Source: Alisma plantago-aquatica
Taxonomy: Eukaryota; Streptophyta; Magnoliopsida; Alismatales; Alismataceae
DNA: 64,000 bases
Direction of reading: 5' to 3'
Assembly: GCA_963693085.1 (NCBI GenBank)
Contig: OY856413.1
Span: forward strand, 466,793,379 to 466,857,378
Made by a program: the position numbers and the translations under genes. How positions within the stretch are numbered: the first letter of the stretch is position 1; each line of letters opens with the position of its first letter. The notes under the pieces are model-generated. The model had not been told where the DNA came from. It searched no databases and worked only from the letters and a program-made list of their open reading frames with translations. Positions 12,255 to 23,265 of this stretch are shown here, piece by piece.

Positions 12255-13990
12255 ATTGCTCAAAACGGTTTCAAACCGTTTGGTGGGCAAACGGTTTCAG
12301 GGTCGTTTGAGGGCAAACGGTCTCAAGACCGTTTGGTCCCGTTGACCAAGCGAAGACCGTTTGGGAATCTTGTTCATAATTATGTAGGTTAATCACCCAC
12401 AAAATTTGAGAGGTTAACTCCAAAGGAATCGTGAGTTATGAGCAAATCAATTAGCAAAACCAATTGAATTATGTGCTGATTTTCAACCTGATTAACTTGA
12501 CCTGGTTGAGCAAACGGTTTCAAGACCGTTTGAGATGGTTGACCAAGCGTTGACCGTTTGGTATTCCTGTTCATAATTATGTTTATTAATAACCCTCCAA
12601 ATTTGAGGGATTAACTCCAAAGGAATCGTGAGTTGAAGCCTAATCAATTAGGGAAACTTAATTGGATTAAGTGCTGATTTTCAATCTGATTTAATTGAAC
12701 TTTTTGGGCAAACGGTCTCAAGACCGTTTGAGTGTGTTGACCAAGCATTGACCGTTTGGGATTACTGTTCCTAATGATGTGATATAATGACTCACCGAAT
12801 TTGAGGGATTAACTCCCAAGGAATCATGAGTTGAAGGCTATTCAATTAGGCAAACCCTAATTGAAATTAGTGCTGAATCTCCAATGAGTTAAGTTGAGAT
12901 TTTGGGTTGCTTAGCCCAAACGGTTTCAAGACCGTTTGGGAATCACCCAAACGGTCTCAAGACCGTTTGGGGGTCACCCCAAGACCGTTTGGAGGTCTGG
13001 GGTCAAGTATAGTTGATCAATTGAAGGTCCAAAGGCACCAAACCATATTGCAATTAAGTATTGATGTGATGATCAACTCTATAGATCAAACCTTGATGAA
13101 TTTTCACTAGAGTCCAAAGGATGGATGGGCAAACGGTCTCAAGACCGTTTGGAACTCATCCAAACGGTCTCAAGACCGTTTGGGCACAACCCAAGACCGT
13201 TTGGAGGTCTAGGGTTGAGATAATCTAATGGTTTGAAGGACCAATTGCAATAAGTTGATGAATTGATACAAATACTGATTTTAGACCTAATTGGAGTTCA
13301 AACCTAGTCCAAACGACTTGGTTCTTGGTCAAACTTTGGGCAAACGGTCTCAAGACCGTTTGGAGGATATCCAAACGACCTCAAGACCGTTTGGTCCAAG
13401 TTTGAGCCCAATTGGAGGTCAATTGATAGGTTCAACCTTGAAATGATTCACATTGTTGAATATTGATGACCATCCGATTTGAAACCCTAATTGAGAAGGA
13501 TTCAACCCTAATTGGCTTTCAATTGAGGGTCAACTTGGTGTCCAAGTGATTGAGGTTCATCCTAATTAACTCAATTTATAAGTGGTTATCATGGATTTGG
13601 TTAATTGAGGGGTTCAACATACATATCCATGACCATTTGTAACTTTTGAACCACTTTGGAGGTCCAAACGATTTGAGCCCATTTGGACCAAACGGTCTCA
13701 AGACCGTTTGGATCCAAACGGTCTCAAGACCGTTTGAGGCCAAACGGTCTCAAGACCGTTTGGGCTCAAACGATCTCAGGGTCGTTTGGTCCAATCGATC
13801 TCAAGTTGATTTGATCAAACGATTTCAAACCGATTGAGCTCCAAACGGTTTGGAAGGTCAACTCTTCCAAACGGTCAACACATCCAAATGGTCTCAAAAC
13901 CGTTTGGAGCAAACGGTCTCAAGACCGTTTGAGGGCCAAACGGTCTCAAGACCGTTTGGGTGGTTGAAACCGTTTGAAGGTTGAAACCGT
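12255..13990 (+). repeat. Array of 22-bp palindromes in the 5' LTR
   Basis: About a dozen exact copies of CAAACGGTCT-CA-AGACCGTTTG, plus many half-sites and variants (CAAACGGTTTCAAGACCG, CAAACGATCTCAGGGTCG). They are scattered at irregular spacing between unrelated AT-rich sequence. As RNA each would form a 9-bp stem capped by a UCAA loop. Copies are densest at 12900-13200 and 13690-13970. Confidence 0.92.
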
Positions 13991-15141
13991 TTGGAGATTG
14001 GTGATGGTTTGTACTTAACCATTTGATGATGTAATCAGTTCAATGGTGATTCAATCTAAACCCTAATGGTAACCTAGGTCATTAAGGGACTATGTGATTA
14101 GTAAGTTAACCCATGATGGTGATCATGTGGCAAATTACCAAAATACCCTTGAGGGGTCTAAAAGGGTAAAACCTTGTTCTAAGCAAACCCTAATCACATG
14201 ATGCTGATGTTTCGGCTTATGCTAGCCAATGGAAATTTATCTCAACCTGATCTAGAGTGGTGTTGTCACCATCTACTAGTGAGAGGAGAGAGGAAGTATT
14301 TCTAGAGAGAGGAAGTATCCTAGAGAGAGAAAGTACCCTTTTTAGGAGGAAACTCTAGTAAGATACTTCGTATACATATGAATGTGCATGATTAGGGAAT
14401 GACCCACCTATGTGAGGTCATGGAAACCCTAATTATGATATCTAATGGATCTTAATCCTAAGTAAGAGACTTAATGATGATGTTTCTCTTACATGATGAT
14501 GTAATGAGTACAATTCACCATGGAGTGAATAGTAAACCCTAAGTTTAGGGTGAAGACATGAAAAATGAATAGTAATCCCTAATTCAATTGAATAAAACCC
14601 TAGTTAACGACCAGTTGAGGGTTAACTAAGGGTCAAATCAGTTGAAGGTTGACCTATTTAACTCAATTGAAGTATGAGGGTAGTTCCAACTGATGAATGG
14701 TTCCATGAATTCAATGGTTGAAGGAACCAACATTGGAAACTCTAATTCATTTGGGTGCTTTATGTAAAGGAGGTCTAATGTGATTGAATATATTGAGAAT
14801 CAAGATGATAAATGATCCATCGACCCAATGGTGAATAATAATGATAAACAAATAAGGTACAAAGGTTGGAACCCTAATAAGTATCTAAGGGACTAGTACC
14901 AATTAAGGAATGAATCCCTAATTGCTTACTGAACCAATGACCTGATACACTATGTTAAGCAGAGTTGTATACTCTTGATTAAAGGGTTGATATGACCTAA
15001 TCAATTTGAGATGATGTTAACATGAATTCATATTTGAATATAATTCATGTGGTGTTTAAGGGTATGATCCTTAGGAAGAGAGAGATCATGAAACCCTAAA
15101 CATGTATATAAACCCCTATTGTCAGGACTTTTGGGTTTTTA

Positions 15142-15310
15142 ACCCTAGTTGAGGGTGATTCCTTGTGAATCCCTAGTTGAGGGTGATTCCTTGTGAATCC
15201 CTAGTTGAGGGTGATTCCATGTGAATCCCTAGTTGAGGGTGATTCCTTGTGAATCCCTAGTTGAGGGTGATTCCATGTGAATCCCTAGTTGAGGGTAATC
15301 TCATGTGAAA
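15142..15310 (+). repeat. 28-bp tandem repeat in the 5' LTR
   Basis: Six units of CCCTAGTTGAGGGTGATTCC followed by TTGTGAAT or ATGTGAAT. The same array is at about 23098-23265 in the 3' LTR. Confidence 0.9.
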
Positions 15311-16531
15311 CCATAATTGAGAATGCATCCTTAATTGTTGAATTGTTTACTATTGTCTGTTGAATGAACCATGCAGGTTGTTATGAGATGATAGGCATAT
15401 CCAGGTAGGGAATGCCATGTTATACTAATGAGCTTTGCATATGGTTATAAGATAATGGGCATATCCAGGTATGGAATGCCATGATATATTCATTGAAAGC
15501 ATGTCTTAAGCTTTATGAATAGTAAACCTTGTTGATGCACTGTGAGTGACATCTTTTATAATTTATGGGCTGTAAGAGCCATAAATGTTATCAAAGTCAT
15601 GCTTGACAGATGACTTGAGATGAAATAACTGATGATTGTGAAAAGTTAGGCCTGCTACATTTTAAGTATTCTCATATATAGCTGTGTTATTGTAAGATGA
15701 TAAGAATACTGAATGTACCTAACTGATTAAGAAGAATTAGTCAGAGGAATTGATGTAGATTCGTGTAGTCCGTCATTCCTTCACTAAAAGAGAAATGGTG
15801 AGAGGAGTTGATGTAGATTCATGTAGTCCATCATTCCCCACCGCACAGTCGAAGAGGTGGGATGCATCCCTGCACTCCCTTAAAAACATAATCAACAGCG
15901 TAGTATATCTGTTAGAGTTATCTACGAGTTATTTGATTGATGTTACTTTAAACAGCATAGAGGTTCTCATATTTTGATATTGATTGAACTCTGCTTATCA
16001 TTAAAACTGCTAGTGAATATCTTGAAGGCTATTATTGCTTTAGTTATTCCCTGCTTTGTTTATAAAGCTTCTAGTGGAGAGTTATAACTCTCGCTGGGGC
16101 AATTACGTATAATTGTCTCACCCCGTAGACTTCTACTTTTTAGGTGGTCGTCGAAGACGGAGGGACAAGAACTCAGGTGACCAATCCCAGCAGCATCAGG
16201 GGCAGTAGTTATCTCAGGTGGAGATCCAACCTGTTTCATGATGTAGTATAGAGTTTGTCCTATGTGTCCTCTGTATTCTCAGGTCCTGGAGTGTTTTGAG
16301 TATGAACTCTTGAGAAGTTTTGTATCATGTTGTATATAATCACTCAAGAAGTTTTTGTTAGTGATGTAAACAGTTAAATCCTTTTTATAGAAAAGGTTTG
16401 TGGTTTCAAGCTCTTGTCTCAAAAAGTTTTAATTTCTCGTGATTTTTGGTCTTCCGCTGTTTACCGAATGCTTCCGCACATGTTTAAATCGAGATTAATT
16501 CGTGGTTTGGAGATCGGAGCCCACAATTAAG

Positions 16532-16543
16532 TGGTATCAGAGC
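16532..16543 (+). promoter_or_regulatory. Primer binding site, initiator tRNA-Met type
   Basis: TGGTATCAGAGC begins six bases after the 5' LTR end, complementary to the 3' end of plant initiator tRNA-Met. It fixes the plus-strand orientation. Confidence 0.9.
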
Positions 16544-16656
16544 TCTAGGTTCGCCGAGTCTACAGAGGCATAGGACATAGGAAGTCGAGTCTATCTTTAG
16601 TATTCCTTCCTTATCTAATAGAGTCTTCTACTCCTCAGGAGAAGAAGATACTTAAG

Positions 16657-17736
16657 ATGTCAGAGCCACATAATGAGTATGTGGAAGGAAATAGTGCCAG
16701 TGCACCTCAAGGTGGTGCAAGAGTACCAGAGGTGGAACAGCCTGTACCAGGACAACTTAGAGAGCCACCCCAGTTTGACCCAGCTGATATGGGTAATCCA
16801 GCAGTCCCGACTGTGTTTGGGCAGTTTATGACTGCCATAACACATATAACCGACAGGTTGCCTATGCCTGCACCTAGGGCACCTGTCCAACCAGAGAGCC
16901 AAAGTATTGGGAAGACGTTCGAGCGACTACGTCGTGTCGGAGCTACCGAATATCATGGGACTGCTGACCCCGCAGATGCTGATCTGTGGTTGACAGAGCT
17001 GGAGAAGGCTTTCAGGATCCTGAACATCCCTGAAGCTGAGAAGGTTAGACATGCTGTCTATCTTCTCAAAGGAAGTGCTGGTCACTGGTGGACCATGGAA
17101 GAGCAGAAGAGACCTGGAATAGAAACCTCATGGGAAGACTTTCGATGGGAATTTGTCCAAAGATATTTCCCGAAGACCTTCCTAGATGAGAAAATATCTC
17201 AGTTTGAGAGACTAAGACAGGGTATGATGAACATTAGCGAGTATGAAGCTAAGTTCATGGAGCTATTGCGGTTTTGTCCGCACATGGCTGCCACAGAAGA
17301 AGAGAGAATCAGGAGATTCGAGAGGGGTTTGAATGCTGACATGTCTACCCCAGTGTCTGCCTTAGAGAACCGAGACAGATTCTCTACCTTCGTTGAATCA
17401 GTCCGAAGGATAGAGAGATCTGTGGTTGAGAAGAGGCAAACCCAGAAAAGATATCCACAATTCCAGGGTTCTTCATCTATGGACTTTAAGAAGTCTAGAT
17501 CCTCTACACCTAACCCTCCACCATCCAGAACTAGTTCTCAGACTGAGTGGTCTCCAAGTAGGGATGGGGATCTTAGTTATATTCCAAATAAGGCCTCCAT
17601 CATAGCATCAACATCGGTGTCTGGACCTCACCGACCTTATGCTATACCTAGAATCTGTTATCAATGCAGACAACCGGGACATCTGGTAAAAGATTGTCCA
17701 GACGGGAATCCAATAATGACCCAACCTCAGGGGTAG
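16657..17736 (+). CDS. gag: Gag polyprotein of the gag-only Ty3/gypsy element
   Basis: 359 codons, intact from the ATG to TAG. Residues about 85-240 are a retrotransposon gag (capsid) domain with WLTELEKAFRILNIPEAEKV, GSAGHWWTMEE, FVQRYFPKTFLDEKISQFE and FMELLRFCPH. A basic Ser/Pro-rich linker follows. One CCHC zinc knuckle, CYQCRQPGHLVKDC, lies near residues 334-347. It would package the element RNA in cytoplasmic particles. The stop interrupts a Gln-rich, RG-rich tail: 27 more codons stay open in frame to a TAA at 17820, and the context (Q-G-stop-S-Q-Q) suggests a CAG-to-TAG change. No protease frame follows. An intact gag without pol is typical of elements using a partner's enzymes. Confidence 0.92.
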   Translation: MSEPHNEYVEGNSASAPQGGARVPEVEQPVPGQLREPPQFDPADMGNPAVPTVFGQFMTAITHITDRLPMPAPRAPVQPESQSIGKTFERLRRVGATEYHGTADPADADLWLTELEKAFRILNIPEAEKVRHAVYLLKGSAGHWWTMEEQKRPGIETSWEDFRWEFVQRYFPKTFLDEKISQFERLRQGMMNISEYEAKFMELLRFCPHMAATEEERIRRFERGLNADMSTPVSALENRDRFSTFVESVRRIERSVVEKRQTQKRYPQFQGSSSMDFKKSRSSTPNPPPSRTSSQTEWSPSRDGDLSYIPNKASIIASTSVSGPHRPYAIPRICYQCRQPGHLVKDCPDGNPIMTQPQG

Positions 17737-17820
17737 AGTCAGCAAGGATCACAAAGGAGGCAGTTTTCTAGTGACAATAGAGGACGTGGACAGACGTCCC
17801 GAGCAGGTCAGAGGAAATAA

Positions 17821-18256
17821 AGCCATTCTGATATTTCATTTTCATGTTTCTATGTGATTAAAAACGTGAAAATAGTTGTTTTTGAAATTATTTTGACTAG
17901 TTTTATAAGGACACAAAAGAGATGAGAACTTATATCTCACTCAATGTTCCTTAAAATGTTTAATAATATCTCTTATCTGTATGTCAAAAGATGAGATTTA
18001 TAAGTGATGCCCGGAGGAAATATAGAAATGGAAAATCTTGTGTGTATAAAGATATAAAAAGTGAGGAATGAGACAGTATGTAAGTGCATACTACTTGATC
18101 TCAGTATTTGTAAACCCTGGCCAGGTATACAGATATTGATGATAAAGTGAGTATGGAAACTCCTAGATGGATATCTTTTTGATTGCCCTGATCAAGCAAT
18201 CATTCTGATACAATCTAATGAGTATCATGAAGAAAGAAATATGATTTAATCCAAAG
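17821..18256 (+). other. Non-coding spacer downstream of gag
   Basis: AT-rich sequence with stops in all frames, lying where protease and RT would be in a complete element. No pol fragment is recognisable. Confidence 0.6.
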
Positions 18257-18670
18257 GTAAGAGCTATGTGTCATTCCCAAACAACCAAAGGGAAGAGCTA
18301 TGTGTCATTCCCAAAGGGAAGAGCTATGTGTCATTCCCAAAGGGGAAAGCTATGTGTCATCCCCAACAAAAAGGGAAAAGCTATGTGTCATTCCCAAACA
18401 AAAAGGGAAAAGCTATGTGTCATTCCCAATTAAAAAGGGAAAAGCTATGTGTCATTCCCAATTAATAAGGGGAAAGCTATGTGTCATCCCCAACAAAAAG
18501 GGAAAAGCTATGTGTCATTCCCAAACCGACAAAAAGGGAAGAGCTATGTGTCATTCCCAAACCAATTAAAAATGGAAGAGCTATGTGTCATTCCCAATTA
18601 AAAATGGAAGAGCTATGTGTCATTCCCAATCAAAAAGGGAAAAGCTATGTGGCATTTCCAATTAATAAGA
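18257..18670 (+). repeat. About 30-36-bp tandem repeat in place of pol
   Basis: About 13 imperfect units with core AGCTATGTGTCATTCCCAA separated by variable A-rich joins (CAAAAAGGGAAA, TTAAAAAGGG). The frames through it repeat GKSYVSFP or KAMCHSQ, but a stop-free frame is expected from the unit itself and the frames shift between units, so coding is not supported. Confidence 0.9.
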
Positions 18671-18987
18671 AGAACTATGTGAACTATCCCAATTACATAG
18701 AGTTGTAAAGGATTACTGAGTAGATTATCCTTGTATGATATATATGTTGTTCCTTTTGATAAATATTCTTGGGTAATGATAGAAGTATGTTCTTTTATGC
18801 TTCTTCTTCCCAATAATATGGACATCATATGTTAGGGGTTTATGCTCTGCATAAACATTGGTAAGGTTGAATTAGTGAAAAGAGCCTTGTGTGGAATGAA
18901 AGAATTCATGATACCTCCATAATATTAAGATAATATGTGGAGACTTGAGGGCATGATTAATGAATACTCTGTTCCTCCTTTTGTCTA

Positions 18988-19026
18988 AGATTTCGGGGAC
19001 GAAATCCTTGTTAGGGGTTTATGATT
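18988..19026 (+). promoter_or_regulatory. Conserved 3' internal end with polypurine tract region
   Basis: GATTTCGGGGACGAAATCC followed by TTGTTAGGGGTTTATGATT directly before the 3' LTR. The first block is nearly identical to the minus-strand block at 39335-39360 of the Tekay-like element. The likely polypurine tract (AGGGG) is short and weak. Confidence 0.65.
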
Positions 19027-19705
19027 TGTAACACCCCTGACCTGGGTTATGAACTAACCCTAGAAGTTTTGCCTAAATATGTAATTATTATACTTGCGAA
19101 CACTCCCTGGCATGAAATTAAGTTCCTCAGGAACATTTACTTTCAATTTTGCTCCTTTTTGTATAAAGTTGTAGCATTGTGTTGTATGCAGGGACCTATG
19201 TGCAAATTACCCAGTTTAAGGGTTGAACTTGCAAATTTCACAAGATGAGATGTTCTTTTGATGTTAAGACATCATGAAGATGTCTATGATAAAGTTTGAG
19301 GGATTTCCCAAGCTTGAGCACCAAGGTGCAGCTGTGGAAGCAATCCCCATGCTCAGAAACCCTAATTTGGGGTAAAGTGCAATTTACCCAAATTGAGGGG
19401 TCCAACTTGTAATTTTCACCATCTAGAACATATTTTATGACTCTTTTCATCATTTAGAGTAGAAATGATGAAGGAGATACATCATTCACTAATCAGATGA
19501 GAAAAATGATCTTTGTGATAGAAATCACCTAAAATGGGTACAAAACCCTTTCATGTATGTACCCTAGTTGAAGGTTGGATTCCTTTACCCTTAGATCTTG
19601 AGTTTTCTTGAGATTTGCATAAGATTAGATGGGCCTGGACGTGCCCTTGAGCAAGGAGGGACCTAGATGTGAATTTTGAGTTTGAAAGAAGAAATAGGCT
19701 AAAGC

Positions 19706-19713
19706 TATAAAAG
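19706..19713 (+). promoter_or_regulatory. TATA box in the 3' LTR
   Basis: Same TATAAAAG as in the 5' LTR. Transcription from here would read outward into the CACTA element, antisense to its leftward genes. Confidence 0.55.
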
Positions 19714-20237
19714 CTCTTTCCCTTGCAAACGAGCAAACGACCTTGCTCCTGTTTCATTCACTCCCTCTCATTCTCAAACGGCCAAGCCTTGCTCTGGAGC
19801 TCAGGAGAAACGACCAAGGGTGCAAGGTAGGTTTGGATTCCCCTTCTTGCCCAAATTCCATGGTTAGAATTCGGATTCAAGGGCAAATTCATGGCTAGCT
19901 TACTTAATTCTATCTTTTTAGCCATCTTTTCTCAACCTTCCTTGGAGGATTAACCTTGGACGACCTATGGAGCTTCTAGGACGCCATTAAAGGCTTGGAG
20001 CTCGAAAGCTTGGAGCTCAAGGAGCAAGCTTTAGGCGGGTTTTATAACTCTAAACTTTATGCTTTGATTATACATCTTTTCTATGCATATAGTTGATAGA
20101 TCTTCTTCTTCCCTATCTTCCCTTGCATCCTTGCAAGCAAAAACGTGAAGAACTGCTACTGTTCTTAAGGTGGAAGATAAGGGCGTTAATTCCTATGCTT
20201 ATCCACAGATTTTCACTTTATCAAACGACCTCCACCT

Positions 20238-21950
20238 ATTGCTCAAAACGGTTTCAAACCGTTTGGTGGGCAAACGGTTTCAGGGTCGTTTGAGGGAAAA
20301 CGGTCTCAAGACCGTTTGGTCCCGTTGACCAAGCGAAGACCGTTTGGGAATCTTGTTCATAATTATGTAGGTTAATCACCCACAAAATTTGAGAGGTTAA
20401 CTCCAAAGGAATCGTGAGTTATGAGCAAATCAATTAGCAAAACCAATTGAATTATGTGCTGATTTTCAACCTGATTAACTTGACCTGGTTGAGCAAACGG
20501 TTTCAAGACCATTTGAGATGGTTGACCAAGCGTTGACCGTTTGGTATTCCTGTTCATAATTATGTTTATTAATAACCCTCCAAATTTGAGGGATTAACTC
20601 CAAAGGAATCGTGAGTTGAAGCCTAATCAATTAGGGAAACTTAATTGGATTAAGTGCTGATTTTCAATCTGATTTAATTGAACTTTTTGGGCAAACGGTC
20701 TCAAGACCGTTTGAGTGTGTTGACCAAGCGTTGACCGTTTGGGATTACTGTTCCTAATGATGTGATATAATGACTCACCGAATTTGAGGGATTAACTCCC
20801 AAGGAATCATGAGTTGAAGGCTATTCAATTAGGCAAACCCTAATTGAAATTAGTGCTGAATCTCCAATGAGTTAAGTTGAGATTTTGGGTTGCTTAGCCC
20901 AAACGGTTTCAAGACCGTTTGGGAATCACCCAAACGGTCTCAAGACCGTTTGGGGGTCACCCCAAGACCGTTTGGAGGTCTGGGGTCAAGTATAGTTGAT
21001 CAATTGAAGGTCCAAAGGCACCAAACCATATTGCAATTAAGTATTGATGTGATGATCAACTCTATAGATCAAACCTTGATGAATTTTCACTAGAGTCCAA
21101 AGGATGGATGGGCAAACGGTCTCAAGACCGTTTGGAACTCATCCAAACGGTCTCAAGACCGTTTGGGCACAACCCAAGACCGTTTGGAGGTCTAGGGTTG
21201 AGATAATCTAATGGTTTGAAGGACCAATTGCAATAAGTTGATGAATTGATACAAATACTGATTTTAGACCTAATTGGAGTTCAACCCTAGTCCAAACGAC
21301 TTGGTTCTTGGTCAAACTTTGGGCAAACGGTCTCAAGACCGTTTGGAGGATATCCAAACGACCTCAAGACCGTTTGGTCCAAGTTTGAGCCCAATTGGAG
21401 GTCAATTGATAGGTTCAACCTTGAAATGATTCACATTGTTGAATATTGATGACCATCCGATTTGAAACCCTAATTGAGAAGGATTCAACCCTAATTGGCT
21501 TTCAATTGAGGGTCAACTTGGTGTCCAAGTGATTGAGGTTCATCCTAATTAACTCAATTTATAAGTGGTTATCATGGATTTGGTTAATTGAGGGGTTCAA
21601 CATACATATCCATGACCATTTGTAACTTTTGAACCACTTTGGAGGTCCAAACGGTTTGAGCCCATTTGGACCAAACGGTCTCAAGACCGTTTGGATCCAA
21701 ACGGTCTCAAGACCGTTTGAGGCCAAACGGTCTCAAGACCGTTTGGGCTCAAACGATCTCAGGGTCGTTTGGTCCAATCGATCTCAAGTTGATTTGATCA
21801 AACGATTTCAAACCGATTGAGCTCCAAACGGTTTGGAAGGTCAACTCTTCCAAACGGTCAACACATCCAAACGGTCTCAAAACCGTTTGGAGCAAACGGT
21901 CTCAAGACCGTTTGGGTGGTTGAAACCGTTTGAAGGTTGAAACCGTTTGG
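20238..21950 (+). repeat. Array of 22-bp palindromes in the 3' LTR
   Basis: The same array as in the 5' LTR, one unit shorter. The substitution at about 20508 (ACCATTTG for ACCGTTTG) breaks one palindrome. At about 21867 the 3' LTR has AAACGG where the 5' LTR has AAATGG, so the 3' copy keeps that palindrome. Confidence 0.92.
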
Positions 21951-23097
21951 AGATTGGTGATGGTTTGTACTTAACCATTTGATGATGTAATCAGTTCAAT
22001 GGTGATTCAATCTAAACCCTAATGGTAACCTAGGTCATTAAGGGACTATGTGATTAGTAAGTTAACCCATGATGGTGATCATGTGGCAAATTACCAAAAT
22101 ACCCTTGAGGGGTCTAAAAGGGTAAAACCTTGTTCTAAGCAAACCCTAATCACATGATGCTGATGTTTCGGCTTATGCTAGCCAATGGAAATTTATCTCA
22201 ACCTGATCTAGAGTGGTGTTGTCACCATCTACTAGTGAGAGGAGAGAGGAAGTATTTCTAGAGAGAGGAAGTATCCTAGAGAGAGAAAGTACCCTTTTTA
22301 GGAGGAAACTCTAGTAAGATACTTCGTATACATATGAATGTGCATGATTAGGGAATGACCCACCTATGTGAGGTCATGGAAACCCTAATTATGATATCTA
22401 ATGGATCTTAATCCTAAGTAAGAGACTTAATGATGATGTTTCTCTTACATGATGATGTAATGAGTACAATTCACCATGGAGTGAATAGTAAACCCTAAGT
22501 TTAGGGTGAAGACATGAAAAATGAATAGTAATCCCTAATTCAATTGAATAAAACCCTAGTTAACGACCAGTTGAGGGTTAACTAAGGGTCAAATCAGTTG
22601 AAGGTTGACCTATTTAACTCAATTGAAGTATGAGGGTAGTTCCAACTGATGAATGGTTCCATGAATTCAATGGTTGAAGGAACCAACATTGGAAACTCTA
22701 ATTCATTTGGGTGCTTTATGTAAAGGAGGTCTAATGTGATTGAATATATTGAGAATCAAGATGATAAATGATCCATCGACCCAATGGTGAATAATAATGA
22801 TAAACAAATAAGGTACAAAGGTTGGAACCCTAATAAGTATCTAAGGGACTAGTACCAATTAAGGAATGAATCCCTAATTGCTTACTGAACCAATGACCTG
22901 ATACACTATGTTAAGCAGAGTTGTATACTCTTGATTAAAGGGTTGATATGACCTAATCAATTTGAGATGATGTTAACATGAATTCATATTTGAATATAAT
23001 TCATGTGGTGTTTAAGGGTATGATCCTTAGGAAGAGAGAGATCATGAAACCCTAAACATGTATATAAACCCCTATTGTCAGGACTTTTGGGTTTTTA

Positions 23098-23265
23098 ACC
23101 CTAGTTGAGGGTGATTCCTTGTGAATCCCTAGTTGAGGGTGATTCCTTGTGAATCCCTAGTTGAGGGTGATTCCATGTGAATCCCTAGTTGAGGGTGATT
23201 CCTTGTGAATCCCTAGTTGAGGGTGATTCCATGTGAATCCCTAGTTGAGGGTAATCTCATGTGAA
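23098..23265 (+). repeat. 28-bp tandem repeat in the 3' LTR
   Basis: Same unit and copy number as the array at 15142-15310, so no expansion has occurred since insertion. Confidence 0.9.

Larger units (their letters stand above)
11044..16525 (+). repeat. 5' LTR (5,482 bp) of the gag-only retrotransposon
   Basis: Begins TGTAACACCCCTGACCTGGG and ends GGAGATCGGAGCCCACA. This is unusually long for an LTR. From 5' to 3' it holds about 680 bp before a TATAAAAG box, a palindrome-rich section (12255-13990), and a long AT-rich section with many AACCCTA-like words. It then has a 28-bp tandem repeat and a 3' part without landmarks. If transcription starts just after the TATA box, about 4.7 kb of the LTR is R/U5 leader. 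Confidence 0.93.

Noticed and set aside
12255..13990. CRISPR-like appearance of repeated palindromes with unique spacers
   Set aside because: Spacing is irregular, the sequence is inside a plant retrotransposon LTR and duplicated in the other LTR, and there is no cas gene.
18268..18708. Overlapping open frames encoding repeated KSYVSFP or KAMCHSQ
   Set aside because: By-product of a tandem repeat; frames shift between units and there is no conserved start.
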